A DNA stretch of 64,000 bases from Comamonas halotolerans (GTDB taxonomy: Bacteria; Pseudomonadota; Gammaproteobacteria; Burkholderiales; Burkholderiaceae_C), in the NCBI RefSeq assembly GCF_030162935.1, contig NZ_JASAUZ010000074.1, positions 1 through 64,000 of the forward strand, written 5' to 3'. Position 1 is the first letter of the stretch; the number at the start of each line of letters is the position of its first letter. This document shows, piece by piece, positions 45,216 through 53,431 of this stretch. The position numbers and the translations under genes are program-made. The notes under the pieces are model-generated. The model made no database searches. It was not told the origin of the DNA and saw only the letters and a program-made list of their open reading frames with translations.

Positions 45216-46502
45216 ATGACAGCATCCAATCACCCTACTGCTCCAACCTCTGCCCGTCGCGGCGCACTCAGTCACCTGCGTGTTCTTGACCTCTCTCGCG
45301 TGCTTGCTGGTCCATGGTGTACACAGAATCTGGCCGACATGGGCGCGGACGTCATAAAGATTGAAAAACCGGGCGAAGGCGATGACACGCGACACTGGGG
45401 CCCTCCATTTTTCGCTGATGCTGCAGGGGCCCCCTCCGAACACGCTTGCTACTTTGCTGCCTGCAACCGCAACAAACGCTCTGTCACAGTCGATATGGCC
45501 ACCCCAGAAGGTCAGAACATCATTCGCGAACTGGCCAAAGACAGCGACATCGTCGTGGAAAATTTCAAGACCGGCGGTCTCAAGCGCTATGGACTGGACT
45601 ATGAAAGTCTGAGTGCCATCAACCCGCGCCTGATTTACTGCTCGGTCACCGGATTTGGTCAAACCGGGCCTTACGCACAACGCGCAGGTTATGACTTGCT
45701 TATCCAGGCCATGAGCGGACTTATGAGCATCACGGGCCGTGCTGACAATGAACCCGGTGGCGGCCCCATGCGGGTGGGTGTCGCCGTGATCGACCTGTTC
45801 ACAGGCATGTACGCAACCAGCGCTATCTTGGGCGCACTGGAAGCGCGCCACAGCACTGGACGCGGCCAACATATCGACATGGCCCTGCTGGATGTGGCCA
45901 TGGCCATTTTGGCCAACCAGGGGGCAGGTTTCCACAATACCGGTAATATTCCTAGCCGCCAGGGCAACACCCACCCTAGCGTTGTGCCCTACCAAGACTT
46001 TCCCACCGCCGATGGCAATGTGCTGCTGGCTATCGGCAACGATGGACAGTTCGCCCGTTTTTGCGAAGCCGCTGGAGTGAACTGGCACAAAGATGCCAAA
46101 TTCACGACCAATGCTGCGCGCGTGATCAATCGCGTGGAAATGGTCGAGATCATGTCAGCACTGACGCGCTCGCGCTCCACGTCAGACTGGATCAGTCTGC
46201 TTGAATCGCGTGCCGTGCCCTGCGGGCCAATCAATAACATTGCCCAGGCTTTTTCCGATGCCCATGTACAGGCACGCGGCCTGCGTGTGCAGCAAGACCG
46301 CTACCCCGACGGCAAACTTCCGCAGGGAGAAAGCATCAACACCATCTACAGCACTGCCAGTCCGCTGCGCCTGTCTGATACCCCGACTTCATTGCGCTAC
46401 GCTCCCCCAGCGCTAGGTCAGCATACGCAAGAAGTGCTGCAAACGCAGTTGTGCCTGGATGAGCGGCAGATTGACTCGCTACGTGCCAAAGGCGTTATTT
46501 AA
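45216..46502 (+). CDS. CaiB/BaiF family III CoA-transferase
   Basis: A 428-residue family III CoA-transferase. The N-terminal LDLSRVLAGPWCTQNLADMG and IKIEKPGEGDDTRHWGPP are typical, and the nucleophilic aspartate is in GVAVIDLFTGMYA. It transfers CoA between an acyl-CoA donor and a carboxylic acid. The ATG at 45216 fits the family start; an ORF open from 45105 adds residues that are not conserved. It is divergent from LysR regulator 2, the probable controller. The substrate pair is unknown. Confidence 0.9.
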   Translation: MTASNHPTAPTSARRGALSHLRVLDLSRVLAGPWCTQNLADMGADVIKIEKPGEGDDTRHWGPPFFADAAGAPSEHACYFAACNRNKRSVTVDMATPEGQNIIRELAKDSDIVVENFKTGGLKRYGLDYESLSAINPRLIYCSVTGFGQTGPYAQRAGYDLLIQAMSGLMSITGRADNEPGGGPMRVGVAVIDLFTGMYATSAILGALEARHSTGRGQHIDMALLDVAMAILANQGAGFHNTGNIPSRQGNTHPSVVPYQDFPTADGNVLLAIGNDGQFARFCEAAGVNWHKDAKFTTNAARVINRVEMVEIMSALTRSRSTSDWISLLESRAVPCGPINNIAQAFSDAHVQARGLRVQQDRYPDGKLPQGESINTIYSTASPLRLSDTPTSLRYAPPALGQHTQEVLQTQLCLDERQIDSLRAKGVI

Positions 46503-46769
46503 TGGTATTTACCCGGTCAGTCAAAGAGCGACTGGCTTGCCGCCAAGGCCCTATGATTGCCTGCGGCACCTTTGCTCCACAACGACGCCAATGAAATTTG
46601 GGCGAAACCAAGCTTGCGCAGCAGAAGATCACCATTGATCTCATAAAGGCTAAAGACGGCGTTGCTCACGCCATCAAGGCAATTCATCTCTTGATAATCA
46701 AACCTGCTCGAATTCGATACCTCCGCGCACCCAGACAAATTCCTCGTATACGTAAAATAAGGCGCATAA
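46503..46769. other. Intergenic region between CoA-transferase and prpE
   Basis: Together with the terminator hairpin this gap is 323 bp. A weak 86-codon frame on the minus strand (46517-46777) runs into the terminator stem and has no domain or ribosome-binding site, so I do not call it a gene. Nothing else is seen. Confidence 0.5.
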
Positions 46770-46802
46770 AACACCAAGGGCGCTTCTGCCGCCCTTGGTG
46801 TT
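46770..46802 (-). terminator. Rho-independent terminator behind prpE
   Basis: A perfect 13-bp stem AACACCAAGGGCG/CGCCCTTGGTGTT with a 7-base loop, followed on the minus strand by TTAT. It lies 23 bp past the prpE stop codon. It may also stop plus-strand transcripts from the CoA-transferase gene, though the T-run there is short. Confidence 0.75.
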
Positions 46803-46825
46803 GACGCAGGATTTACTTCGCTGCT

Positions 46826-48727
46826 TTATGCATCCAGCAATGCTTTTACCTGAGCCAGCGCAGCCGGGTCTTCCATGGTTGTCAGGTCCCCTGGATCACG
46901 CCTCTCAGCCACCGCCTGCAGTGCTCTGCGCAGCAGTTTGCCACTGCGTGTTTTCGGCAATGCGGTGACAAACAGCACCCTCGATGGGCGCGCAACCGCT
47001 CCCAACTGGCTGTCCACCAGCTTCATGACATCAGCTTCCATGGCCGCTTGCTGCTGGGCAGCTGCCACTTTGCTCGCATCTCGCACGACCGCGAAGGCCA
47101 TTGCAGCCTGCCCTTTCAAATTATCCGCAACTCCCACAACGGCTACTTCTGCAATGTCCGAATGTGCTGAAATGCACTCTTCGATTTCTCGCGTACCCAA
47201 ACGGTGCCCTGCCACATTGATCACATCGTCAGTTCGTCCAAGGATGAAGTAATAGCCATCCTCATCGCGGATACCCCAATCGAACGTGCTGTAGATCAGT
47301 TTGCCCGGAATGCTTTCCCAATACGTTTTGATAAAGCGCTCATCATCTCCCCAAACGGTTTGCATACAACCAGGAGGTAGGGGGCCTTCAATGGCAAGCA
47401 CGCCTTTTTCATTGGGTTGGACAAGCTCATCACCCGTCTTGTCGTCAATCAACTTGACGTTGTAGCCATATACCGCCTTGCCTGGACTACCAAACTTACT
47501 GGGCTGTTGCTCCACCCCATTGCACAGGGTCATGATCGGCCAGCCTGTTTCGGTTTGCCAATAGTTGTCAATGATCGGAACTTGCAGCGCGTCACTGATC
47601 CATTTCGCTGTCGGTTCATCCAGAGGCTCTCCAGCCAGCCAGAGTGCTTGCAGGCTTGAGAGGTTGTATTTGCTCAAATACGCTGGATCATGCTTTTTCA
47701 ACACACGCACAGCGGTTGGCGCTGAAAACATGTGCGTGATTTGGTACTTTTCCACCAGATTCCACCAAATACCGGCATCTGGCCGTATTGGCAAACCTTC
47801 ATAAAGTATGGTCGCCATGCCCGCAATCAGTGGTGCGTAGACGATATAGCTGTGTCCGACAACCCAGCCAATATCGCTGGTACAGAAAAAGGTTTGTCCT
47901 GCTTTGGCGTTGAAAATATTGGGCATGCTGGCCGCCAGCGCCACGGTATATCCACCTGTGTCACGCTGAACGCCTTTGGGCTTCCCTGTTGTTCCACTCG
48001 TATACAGGATATAGCTTGGATCCGTGGATTTGACCCATGTACATGGCACGCATGCATCCATATGCTGATCTCGCAACTCAGCCCACAAATGATCACGACC
48101 TGCTCGCAAATCCATGGGCGCCAAACCGCGGTTAACCAAAATCACTGCTTCGGGTTTGTGCGCGCTGATTTTGAGTGCTTCATCCAAAAGTGGCTTGTAA
48201 GGCACCACACGCCCTCCCCGCGAGCCAGCATCTGCGCTGACAATCACCTTGGGTTTTGCATCATCTATTCGTGATGCCAAAGACGCTGATGCAAATCCAC
48301 CAAAAACCACGCAGTGAATGGCCCCCAGACGCACGCAAGCCAGCATGGCAAATACGGCCTCGGCCATCATCGGCATGTAAATCTGAACGCGATCCCCTTT
48401 GTCTACACCGAAAGACTTCAAAACCGCAGCCATGCGCTGCACTTCAGTATGTAGCTCGCGATAGGTGTATGTCTTCTCCGTTTCTGTCTCAGTTGAAATC
48501 GCAATCAATGCCGCCTGATCTGCACGCTCTGGCAAATGCCGGTCGACAGCGTTGTAGCAGAGGTTGAGCTCTCCATCTGCAAACCAGCGCGCGAATGGCG
48601 GATTGCTGTAATCGCAAACCTGTTGTGGCTTCTGGTGCCATGTCACATAGTTGGCTTGCTCCTGCCAAAAAGTGTCTCGGGACTGAGATGCTATTGAAGA
48701 GTGATGGAACTCGTTAAATCGTGTCAT
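46826..48727 (-). CDS. prpE: Propionyl-CoA synthetase
   Basis: A 633-residue AMP-forming ligase of the acetyl-/propionyl-CoA synthetase group. The signature YILYTSGTTGKPKGVQRDTG, with RDTGG in place of the HTTGG of acetyl-CoA synthetases, points to PrpE. The catalytic lysine lies in PKTRSGKLLRRAL, the usual target of regulatory acylation. It converts propionate to propionyl-CoA, the entry to the methylcitrate cycle. No other prp genes are beside it, apart from the MmgE/PrpD-family gene 21 kb away. It has its own terminator. Confidence 0.87.
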   Translation of the reverse strand: MTRFNEFHHSSIASQSRDTFWQEQANYVTWHQKPQQVCDYSNPPFARWFADGELNLCYNAVDRHLPERADQAALIAISTETETEKTYTYRELHTEVQRMAAVLKSFGVDKGDRVQIYMPMMAEAVFAMLACVRLGAIHCVVFGGFASASLASRIDDAKPKVIVSADAGSRGGRVVPYKPLLDEALKISAHKPEAVILVNRGLAPMDLRAGRDHLWAELRDQHMDACVPCTWVKSTDPSYILYTSGTTGKPKGVQRDTGGYTVALAASMPNIFNAKAGQTFFCTSDIGWVVGHSYIVYAPLIAGMATILYEGLPIRPDAGIWWNLVEKYQITHMFSAPTAVRVLKKHDPAYLSKYNLSSLQALWLAGEPLDEPTAKWISDALQVPIIDNYWQTETGWPIMTLCNGVEQQPSKFGSPGKAVYGYNVKLIDDKTGDELVQPNEKGVLAIEGPLPPGCMQTVWGDDERFIKTYWESIPGKLIYSTFDWGIRDEDGYYFILGRTDDVINVAGHRLGTREIEECISAHSDIAEVAVVGVADNLKGQAAMAFAVVRDASKVAAAQQQAAMEADVMKLVDSQLGAVARPSRVLFVTALPKTRSGKLLRRALQAVAERRDPGDLTTMEDPAALAQVKALLDA

Positions 48728-48987
48728 GTACCTTGTCTCCTTATCGTTTTATCAGTAACGCATTATTCATTCGGCACTTTCTACAACCTGACATAGAAGG
48801 CAATACAGCTTCATTCCATATCAATGCAGGGTGTGCAAAGACAGCTCTCCCTTACAAAAAACCTGCAAAATAAATTCAGATATATCTCACGTAGTACTTT
48901 CTTTGTTGTGATTGATATACAATGTCACTCATCATCGAAGGCAAGCATTTCAATGCTGCCAGTTTTTTTCTTCATATCTACCGCTAG

Positions 48988-49296
48988 ATGACTACTTACA
49001 AAGAACTGCTGGCGCAACGCGCTGAACTCGAAAAGCAAATTGAAGCGGCACGTAAAGAAGCCTTGGCATCTGCCATTGCCCAAGTTCGCGCCATTGTTGC
49101 CGAGTACGAATTGACTGAAGACGACATTTTCTCCAAGAAGTCTGCGCGTGCTTCCTCGGCTGGTCACAAGACCGTAGCACCCAAGTATCGTGATCCAGAA
49201 ACTGGTGCAACCTGGACAGGCCGCGGTAAGCCCCCTCTTTGGATTGCAGGCAAGGATCGTCTGAACTTCCTGATCCAAGAACAAACCGCTGAATAA
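48988..49296 (+). CDS. H-NS-family nucleoid protein (BpH3 type)
   Basis: A 102-residue H-NS-like protein. A coiled coil (about residues 5-45) serves for dimer formation, a flexible linker follows, and the C-terminal DNA-binding segment is YRDPETGATWTGRGKPPLWI. It would bind AT-rich DNA and silence it. The region upstream (48728-48987) is AT-rich with TATACAAT near 48916 as a possible -10 element. It has its own terminator. Its place next to a decayed insertion sequence and an exopolysaccharide operon is noted but has no clear meaning. Confidence 0.93.
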   Translation: MTTYKELLAQRAELEKQIEAARKEALASAIAQVRAIVAEYELTEDDIFSKKSARASSAGHKTVAPKYRDPETGATWTGRGKPPLWIAGKDRLNFLIQEQTAE

Positions 49297-49317
49297 GCTT
49301 TCACTTAGCAGCAAGTC

Positions 49318-49347
49318 AAAAGCCCAAAGCTAATGCTTTGGGCTTTT
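49318..49347 (+). terminator. Rho-independent terminator behind the H-NS gene
   Basis: A perfect 13-bp stem AAAAGCCCAAAGC/GCTTTGGGCTTTT around a TAAT loop, followed by T. It lies 21 bp past the stop codon. Confidence 0.92.
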
Positions 49348-49759
49348 TGTATAAGTACCCACAGCCCATCCGATATCCTCTTGCTTGGTGTGTTGTTCGA
49401 ATCAAGACTGGATTGCTGCCTAAAGTCACTCCAATCTGATTAGATATTCTCGCACCTTTACACCCCAGCCATTGCCAACGGCCTGCTTTCATTGATTGGA
49501 TGCCGAACTGAATTACCTGGTAGACCTCTGCCTTCGTATCCCTATCAGAGAATATTACGAAACAATTGGGATATTTTGCAAAATTCCTAGCCCCCCCCCT
49601 TGCGCGTTCAAACTTCTGGCTGGCTCCAACACCTAAGAGGTCAGCCTGAAGTAAAAAACAAAAACAATGGTGCAAGCAGATACGCTCAGAACGATAAACT
49701 GCACTTTCGGATGAGCAGGCTTTTTAGGCATATATCTGGGTGACACGCAACAGGTCTAG

Positions 49760-49868
49760 GAACCCTCTGTATAACTCGATTTCGAGAGTGATAGAGCTTT
49801 AACAAGCGTGATGTTCGCTTGCCTCTGGCACTCAAGATGCCCGCGTTTCGCGGGTATCTTGCTTTTTA
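49760..49868 (+). ncRNA. Candidate small RNA ending in a strong terminator
   Basis: No protein gene precedes the terminator at 49833-49866, yet the stretch ahead of it can fold into two further hairpins: CTCGA/TCGAG near 49775-49786 and CAAGCG/CGCTTG at 49803-49821. Three stem-loops in about 90 bp with the last followed by CTTTTT is the shape of a small regulatory RNA. TATAAC at 49770-49775 could be a -10 element, but then the transcript would start inside or behind the first hairpin, so the 5' end is uncertain. It matches no RNA family that I recognise. The rest of 49348-49944 shows no supported gene. Confidence 0.4.
49833..49866 (+). terminator. Strong Rho-independent terminator without an upstream gene
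   Basis: A 13-bp stem with one G-T pair, CAAGATGCCCGCG against CGCGGGTATCTTG, a TTT loop and the tail CTTTTT. Confidence 0.85.
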
Positions 49869-49982
49869 AGCACCCACAACAGGCTTGGATTGGCTGTTTT
49901 CTAGCAAACGGCCACGGACCATCCACAAGTTCGCCAAGGCAAACGGTAATTCCCCCTTAAACCATCGCTCTGAGAAGTAGAG

Positions 49983-50796
49983 CTATGCGGCCATGGTCAA
50001 CCGCCATTTGGGGCGATGCCGCCCAATGCCAGATTTGGGCGTTCATGGTTATATCACCACATCCATTGCGTGGAGTAATCTCGAACTTCATCAAGATTGC
50101 GCCAATGGTATTGCGACAGCTATTCATAGCGAACAGTTCTATTAAAGCGCTCCACCTAGGCATTTTGCTGAGACTTGCCAGGCTGGATGTATTCCAATCG
50201 GATGCCTTTTTCACTCGCCCAGTTTTGCAGTGTTGCGCTGATGTATTCAGGACCATTGTCACAGCGAATGACTTGTGGCTTGCCCACGCCACTGCATGAT
50301 TTGCTCCAACAGCCGAATCATGCGCTGTGAGGGCAATGAGAAGTCCACATCAATGCCCAAAGCTTCACGGTTGAAGTCGTCAATAACGTTGAGCAGCCGG
50401 ATACTGCTCCCCTCTTCAAGCTTGTCATGCATAAAATCCATCGACCACACAACATCCCTGCTGGCAGGCACTGTCAGTGGTTCAGGTTTGGCACGGTCTA
50501 AGCGCTTTCCTGGCCGAATGCGTAAACTGCCTGTGAATGCGGCACACCCGCTTGTGGTTCCATTGGAAGCCTCTGACGGTGCGTAAATACAGGAAGCACG
50601 AACCCAAGTCCCAATTGCGCTTGTTGTCCGTCAGGCGTAGCAGCCACTGCGCAATCTCATCGGCCTCGATACAGCGCTTTGCCTTGTACTGTTAGCAGGC
50701 TTGGCTGATTTGAAACGCTTGGCAAGCTAGGCAAATGTTCAGCCCTCACTGTGCAACTGCAAGTTCTGCCATCTCGCGTCTGCGAGATGGGTTCAC
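49983..50796 (-). pseudogene. IS3-family transposase orfB, inactivated
   Basis: Reading the minus strand, the DDE integrase core can be followed as VNPSRRREMAELAV, RLTDNKRNWDLGSCFLYLR, WSMDFMHDKLEEGSSIRL, NVIDDFNREALGI, IRCDNGPEYISATLQNWA, QQNA-stop-VERFNRTV and YNHERPNLALGGIAP. Lesions seen directly: in-frame stops after VAQ and QAC; a frame change near the RIHRQ segment; a one-base G insertion near 50283 in the WRGKPQ codons; stops in place of Y, W and C in the last third; and a one-base A deletion shortly before the end. The three catalytic acidic positions are still recognisable, but no product is possible. Confidence 0.9.
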
Positions 50797-51059
50797 GACT
50801 TTTTTGCAAGCGCCTCAGCCACCACCTCGGCTTTGATTTTTTCTTCGATGTACATCTTGCGCAGCCGGTGGCTCTCTTCTTTCAGTTCCTTCATCCGGGC
50901 CATCAGGGATGCATCCATGCCACCGAATTTGGCACACCACTTGTAGAACGTCGCTGCGCTAATGCCAAGTTCTCCACATAGCTCTGGCACTGCCAAGCCA
51001 GCCTCTGCACGCTTGATTGCATTGATGATTTGGCTGTCTGTAAAACGTGACTTCTTCGT
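50793..51059 (-). pseudogene. IS3-family transposase orfA, start codon probably lost
   Basis: The reading frame is intact from KKSRFTDSQIINAIKRAEAG through the helix-turn-helix ELCGELGISAATFYKW to KAEVVAEALAKKS. It is the DNA-binding subunit of the transposase. At the expected start, 9 bp behind AGGAG, the codon is ACG (51057-51059) instead of ATG. An in-frame ATG at 51095 lies inside the terminal region and has no ribosome-binding site, so expression is doubtful. Confidence 0.75.
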
Positions 51060-51171
51060 AGTAGAGATTCTCCTTGCGAGGTCTCTACTTCTCAAGATGC
51101 TGATTTTGCGGGGGGATTACCCTGTGGCCTGCCCTGTTTGTACTAGTCACCTCTTGCCTTGAGCACAGCTC

Positions 51172-52599
51172 TCACTCACTCGCTGAAGGTAATACAACCT
51201 TCCATGGCCGCAGCCAAAACAGTAGCCAAGCCAACAGCACAGCACTGCACAATGAAGTAAGCAACAATTGCAGCAGCGGCGATGGCACAGGAAATAGCAG
51301 TAATCGTGCGAGAGCCAGCATCACCAAACTCAAACCCCATTGCTGTCTCCAGGGCAGCGCATGCCGTAATCGCATTTGGCGCATCAGCAACCAGCCCGTA
51401 AGTACTGCCCCCCCCCAAGCCGCTAATGCGATACCTGCTGCTCCATACAAAAATGGTAACGCTAGAAGGAGCAAGGCATTAGCCAAACTACCCGTCAATT
51501 CGCACCGCAACGGCAAGCGCGTATCTCCTCCAGCATAGGCGTAACGTGCCAACATGGCGTTCCACGCACCAAAAACCAATGGAAGAGCAAACCAGGTCAA
51601 CAACATTGGTAGAGGCCCCGTACTGCTCGAAGCTGGTAACAGCCAATATACCAAAGCAGGCGCAGCCCCTGCCATGGCTACTGCAGCAGGCAGGCTCAGC
51701 ACGGAGGTAATGGCAATACCTTGCTGCAATATTGCCAAACGTTGCCCTCCTTGCTTAGCACTCATCAGACCCAGCAAAACCTGATTCAGGCTCATCAGAG
51801 CCACCAAGGGCAGATTGACTAATTTGCGTGCCAAGTTCACCCAAGTCAAAACACCTTCGCCGAGCAAGCTCGCAATCATCCGCTCCATTAGTGCGAGTCC
51901 GTGGCTGGCCAAATTACTACCTAACAGTGGCCATAACCGGGCACAGAGTTCTCTTAATGCTTCTGGTCTGGCACTAATGTTCCAGGGACGCCAGCCCTGG
52001 GTCCAGGTGGCTACAAGCAATGGAAGCCACATCAAAGAACTGCCAAGCACGCAACTGGCTGCCAGATTCTCGTCACTGGCAGCAGCTCCACTCCACGCCA
52101 AATAAAACGTTGGAGGAAGGTTGAATAGCAACGAACCAAGACCAGCCAAAACATATCTGTCATGCGCTTGCAAAGGGATTGCTAACAGTGCATGAATGAC
52201 AAAGCCTGGTAAACACCAGGCAAGCCATTGCAAATTGGCTGCGACCTGTACACGCCCTTCCGGTGACAACCCAGATCCCAGCAATGCCGCCCATTGCGAC
52301 GCCCCCACCCCTAGTACCGCAGTCATTGCCAATGCAATCAGCAGCATTTGCGGTACAAGCATGGACAGCCACTGACGCCTGCCTATGGCATCGAGGGCAC
52401 GAAAAATCGGCAGAGCTGCTGACGCCAGCAATCCACCAGCCAGCGTCATGCGTACAGCTTCGGGCACAAACAGCGCCAGGACAAATGCATCACTTTGCCC
52501 TCCACCACCCCAAGCGGCTACCAACAACCACTCGCGCGCAAAGCCTGCGGCGAGACCTGCCAGTGTGACCAGCGTCAGCCACAGCGTCTTGCCTCCCAT
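51172..52599 (-). CDS. MurJ/MviN-family lipid flippase of the exopolysaccharide cluster
   Basis: A 475-residue inner-membrane protein with about 14 hydrophobic segments, of the MurJ/MviN branch of the MOP superfamily. The N-terminal GFAREWLLVAAWGGGGQSDAF matches the family start. It is the last gene of the exopolysaccharide unit, so it most likely moves the lipid-linked repeat unit across the membrane, in the place where Wzx usually stands; a peptidoglycan role is less likely here. It starts 10 bp behind the acetyltransferase gene. No terminator was seen before the insertion-sequence remnant. Confidence 0.83.
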   Translation of the reverse strand: MGGKTLWLTLVTLAGLAAGFAREWLLVAAWGGGGQSDAFVLALFVPEAVRMTLAGGLLASAALPIFRALDAIGRRQWLSMLVPQMLLIALAMTAVLGVGASQWAALLGSGLSPEGRVQVAANLQWLAWCLPGFVIHALLAIPLQAHDRYVLAGLGSLLFNLPPTFYLAWSGAAASDENLAASCVLGSSLMWLPLLVATWTQGWRPWNISARPEALRELCARLWPLLGSNLASHGLALMERMIASLLGEGVLTWVNLARKLVNLPLVALMSLNQVLLGLMSAKQGGQRLAILQQGIAITSVLSLPAAVAMAGAAPALVYWLLPASSSTGPLPMLLTWFALPLVFGAWNAMLARYAYAGGDTRLPLRCELTGSLANALLLLALPFLYGAAGIALAAWGGAVLTGWLLMRQMRLRHALPWRQQWGLSLVMLALARLLLFPVPSPLLQLLLTSLCSAVLLAWLLFWLRPWKVVLPSASE

Positions 52600-52609
52600 T
52601 CCAAGACAC

Positions 52610-53431
52610 TCAGTGCAAGAAAGTGAACAGCCCCTTGCCGCCCACCTTGTAGTTCAAATCATGGGGCCTCTCACCAATGGCTCTAGCACCGCTGCCTCCA
52701 ATGATTTTGTATGGAGGAACAGCCTTGGACACTATGGTGTTGGCCGTCACAACAGCACCACGCCCGATGTGTGCTCCATGCCCAATCAATGCACGGCTGG
52801 CAATCCAGGCATAGTCATCAATGTAGATGGGTGCTGAGACCGACCAGAATTCAGGTGCAGTCAGATCGTGACTACCGGCAATTATCAACACGTGCGAGGC
52901 TATCGCCACATGATCTCCGATGGTCAAGCCTGCCCGTGCATCTACCTGACAGTGCCAGCCAATCACACTGTCGTCTCCGATGCGCAGGTTCTCAATGCCC
53001 AGCACTTCCGTATTGCGCCAGATACTGGAGCCTTTACCTATGCGCGCGCCTCCCAGACGCAACCAAGCCAGACGCACATGATGACTGGGAATCTTGTTGA
53101 CGAACATGTTGTACAACTGCTCCCATACTCGAAGGCTGCGGTCTTTCAAGGTCCTCCAGTTCAGACCATACAAGGGAACAAGCTGTGTCGGTATTTCCTG
53201 TTTAAGGAACTCATACAAACGCCGTCCCAAAGGATGCGAAATACGTGGTGTGATGTCTACTGAACAGATAGAGTAACTCCGCCCTAAGCCTTCGCCTTCT
53301 TCAAAAATAACGTCGTTCGCCAGGCACCACTCCAAGGCCTCCAGCAACGACTCTGGAGACACATGCAACACATCGGCAAGTTCCGGGACACGTTCTCGCA
53401 GGTCGTTGGAGTGATAAATGCGGTGTTTCAT
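52610..53431 (-). CDS. Left-handed beta-helix acetyltransferase (WcaF/LbH type)
   Basis: A 273-residue protein. The N-terminal 110 residues form an unrecognised helical part; from about residue 130 hexapeptide repeats such as IGKGSS, IGDDSV, IGDHVA and IGRGAV form a left-handed beta-helix with the usual catalytic-histidine region ASHVLIIAGSHD. It would O-acetylate a sugar of the exopolysaccharide using acetyl-CoA. Its start overlaps the stop of the polymerase gene by 4 bp. Confidence 0.87.
   Translation of the reverse strand: MKHRIYHSNDLRERVPELADVLHVSPESLLEALEWCLANDVIFEEGEGLGRSYSICSVDITPRISHPLGRRLYEFLKQEIPTQLVPLYGLNWRTLKDRSLRVWEQLYNMFVNKIPSHHVRLAWLRLGGARIGKGSSIWRNTEVLGIENLRIGDDSVIGWHCQVDARAGLTIGDHVAIASHVLIIAGSHDLTAPEFWSVSAPIYIDDYAWIASRALIGHGAHIGRGAVVTANTIVSKAVPPYKIIGGSGARAIGERPHDLNYKVGGKGLFTFLH

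Larger units (their letters stand above)
49945..51121. mobile_element. Decayed IS3-family insertion sequence
   Basis: About 1.18 kb, the usual size for the family. The ends GGTAATTCCCCC (49945) and its near inverse GGGGGGATTACC (51110-51121) form imperfect inverted repeats, and GAGAAGTAGAG follows inward at both ends. Between them lie orfA and orfB on the minus strand. No matching target duplication is seen at the borders. OrfB is full of stops and frameshifts and the orfA start codon appears lost, so the element cannot move by itself. Confidence 0.85.

Noticed and set aside
45072-46088. Upstream extension of the LysR regulator frame to 644 residues
   Set aside because: The extra part is antisense to the CoA-transferase gene and resembles no protein; the LysR family starts near 45071.
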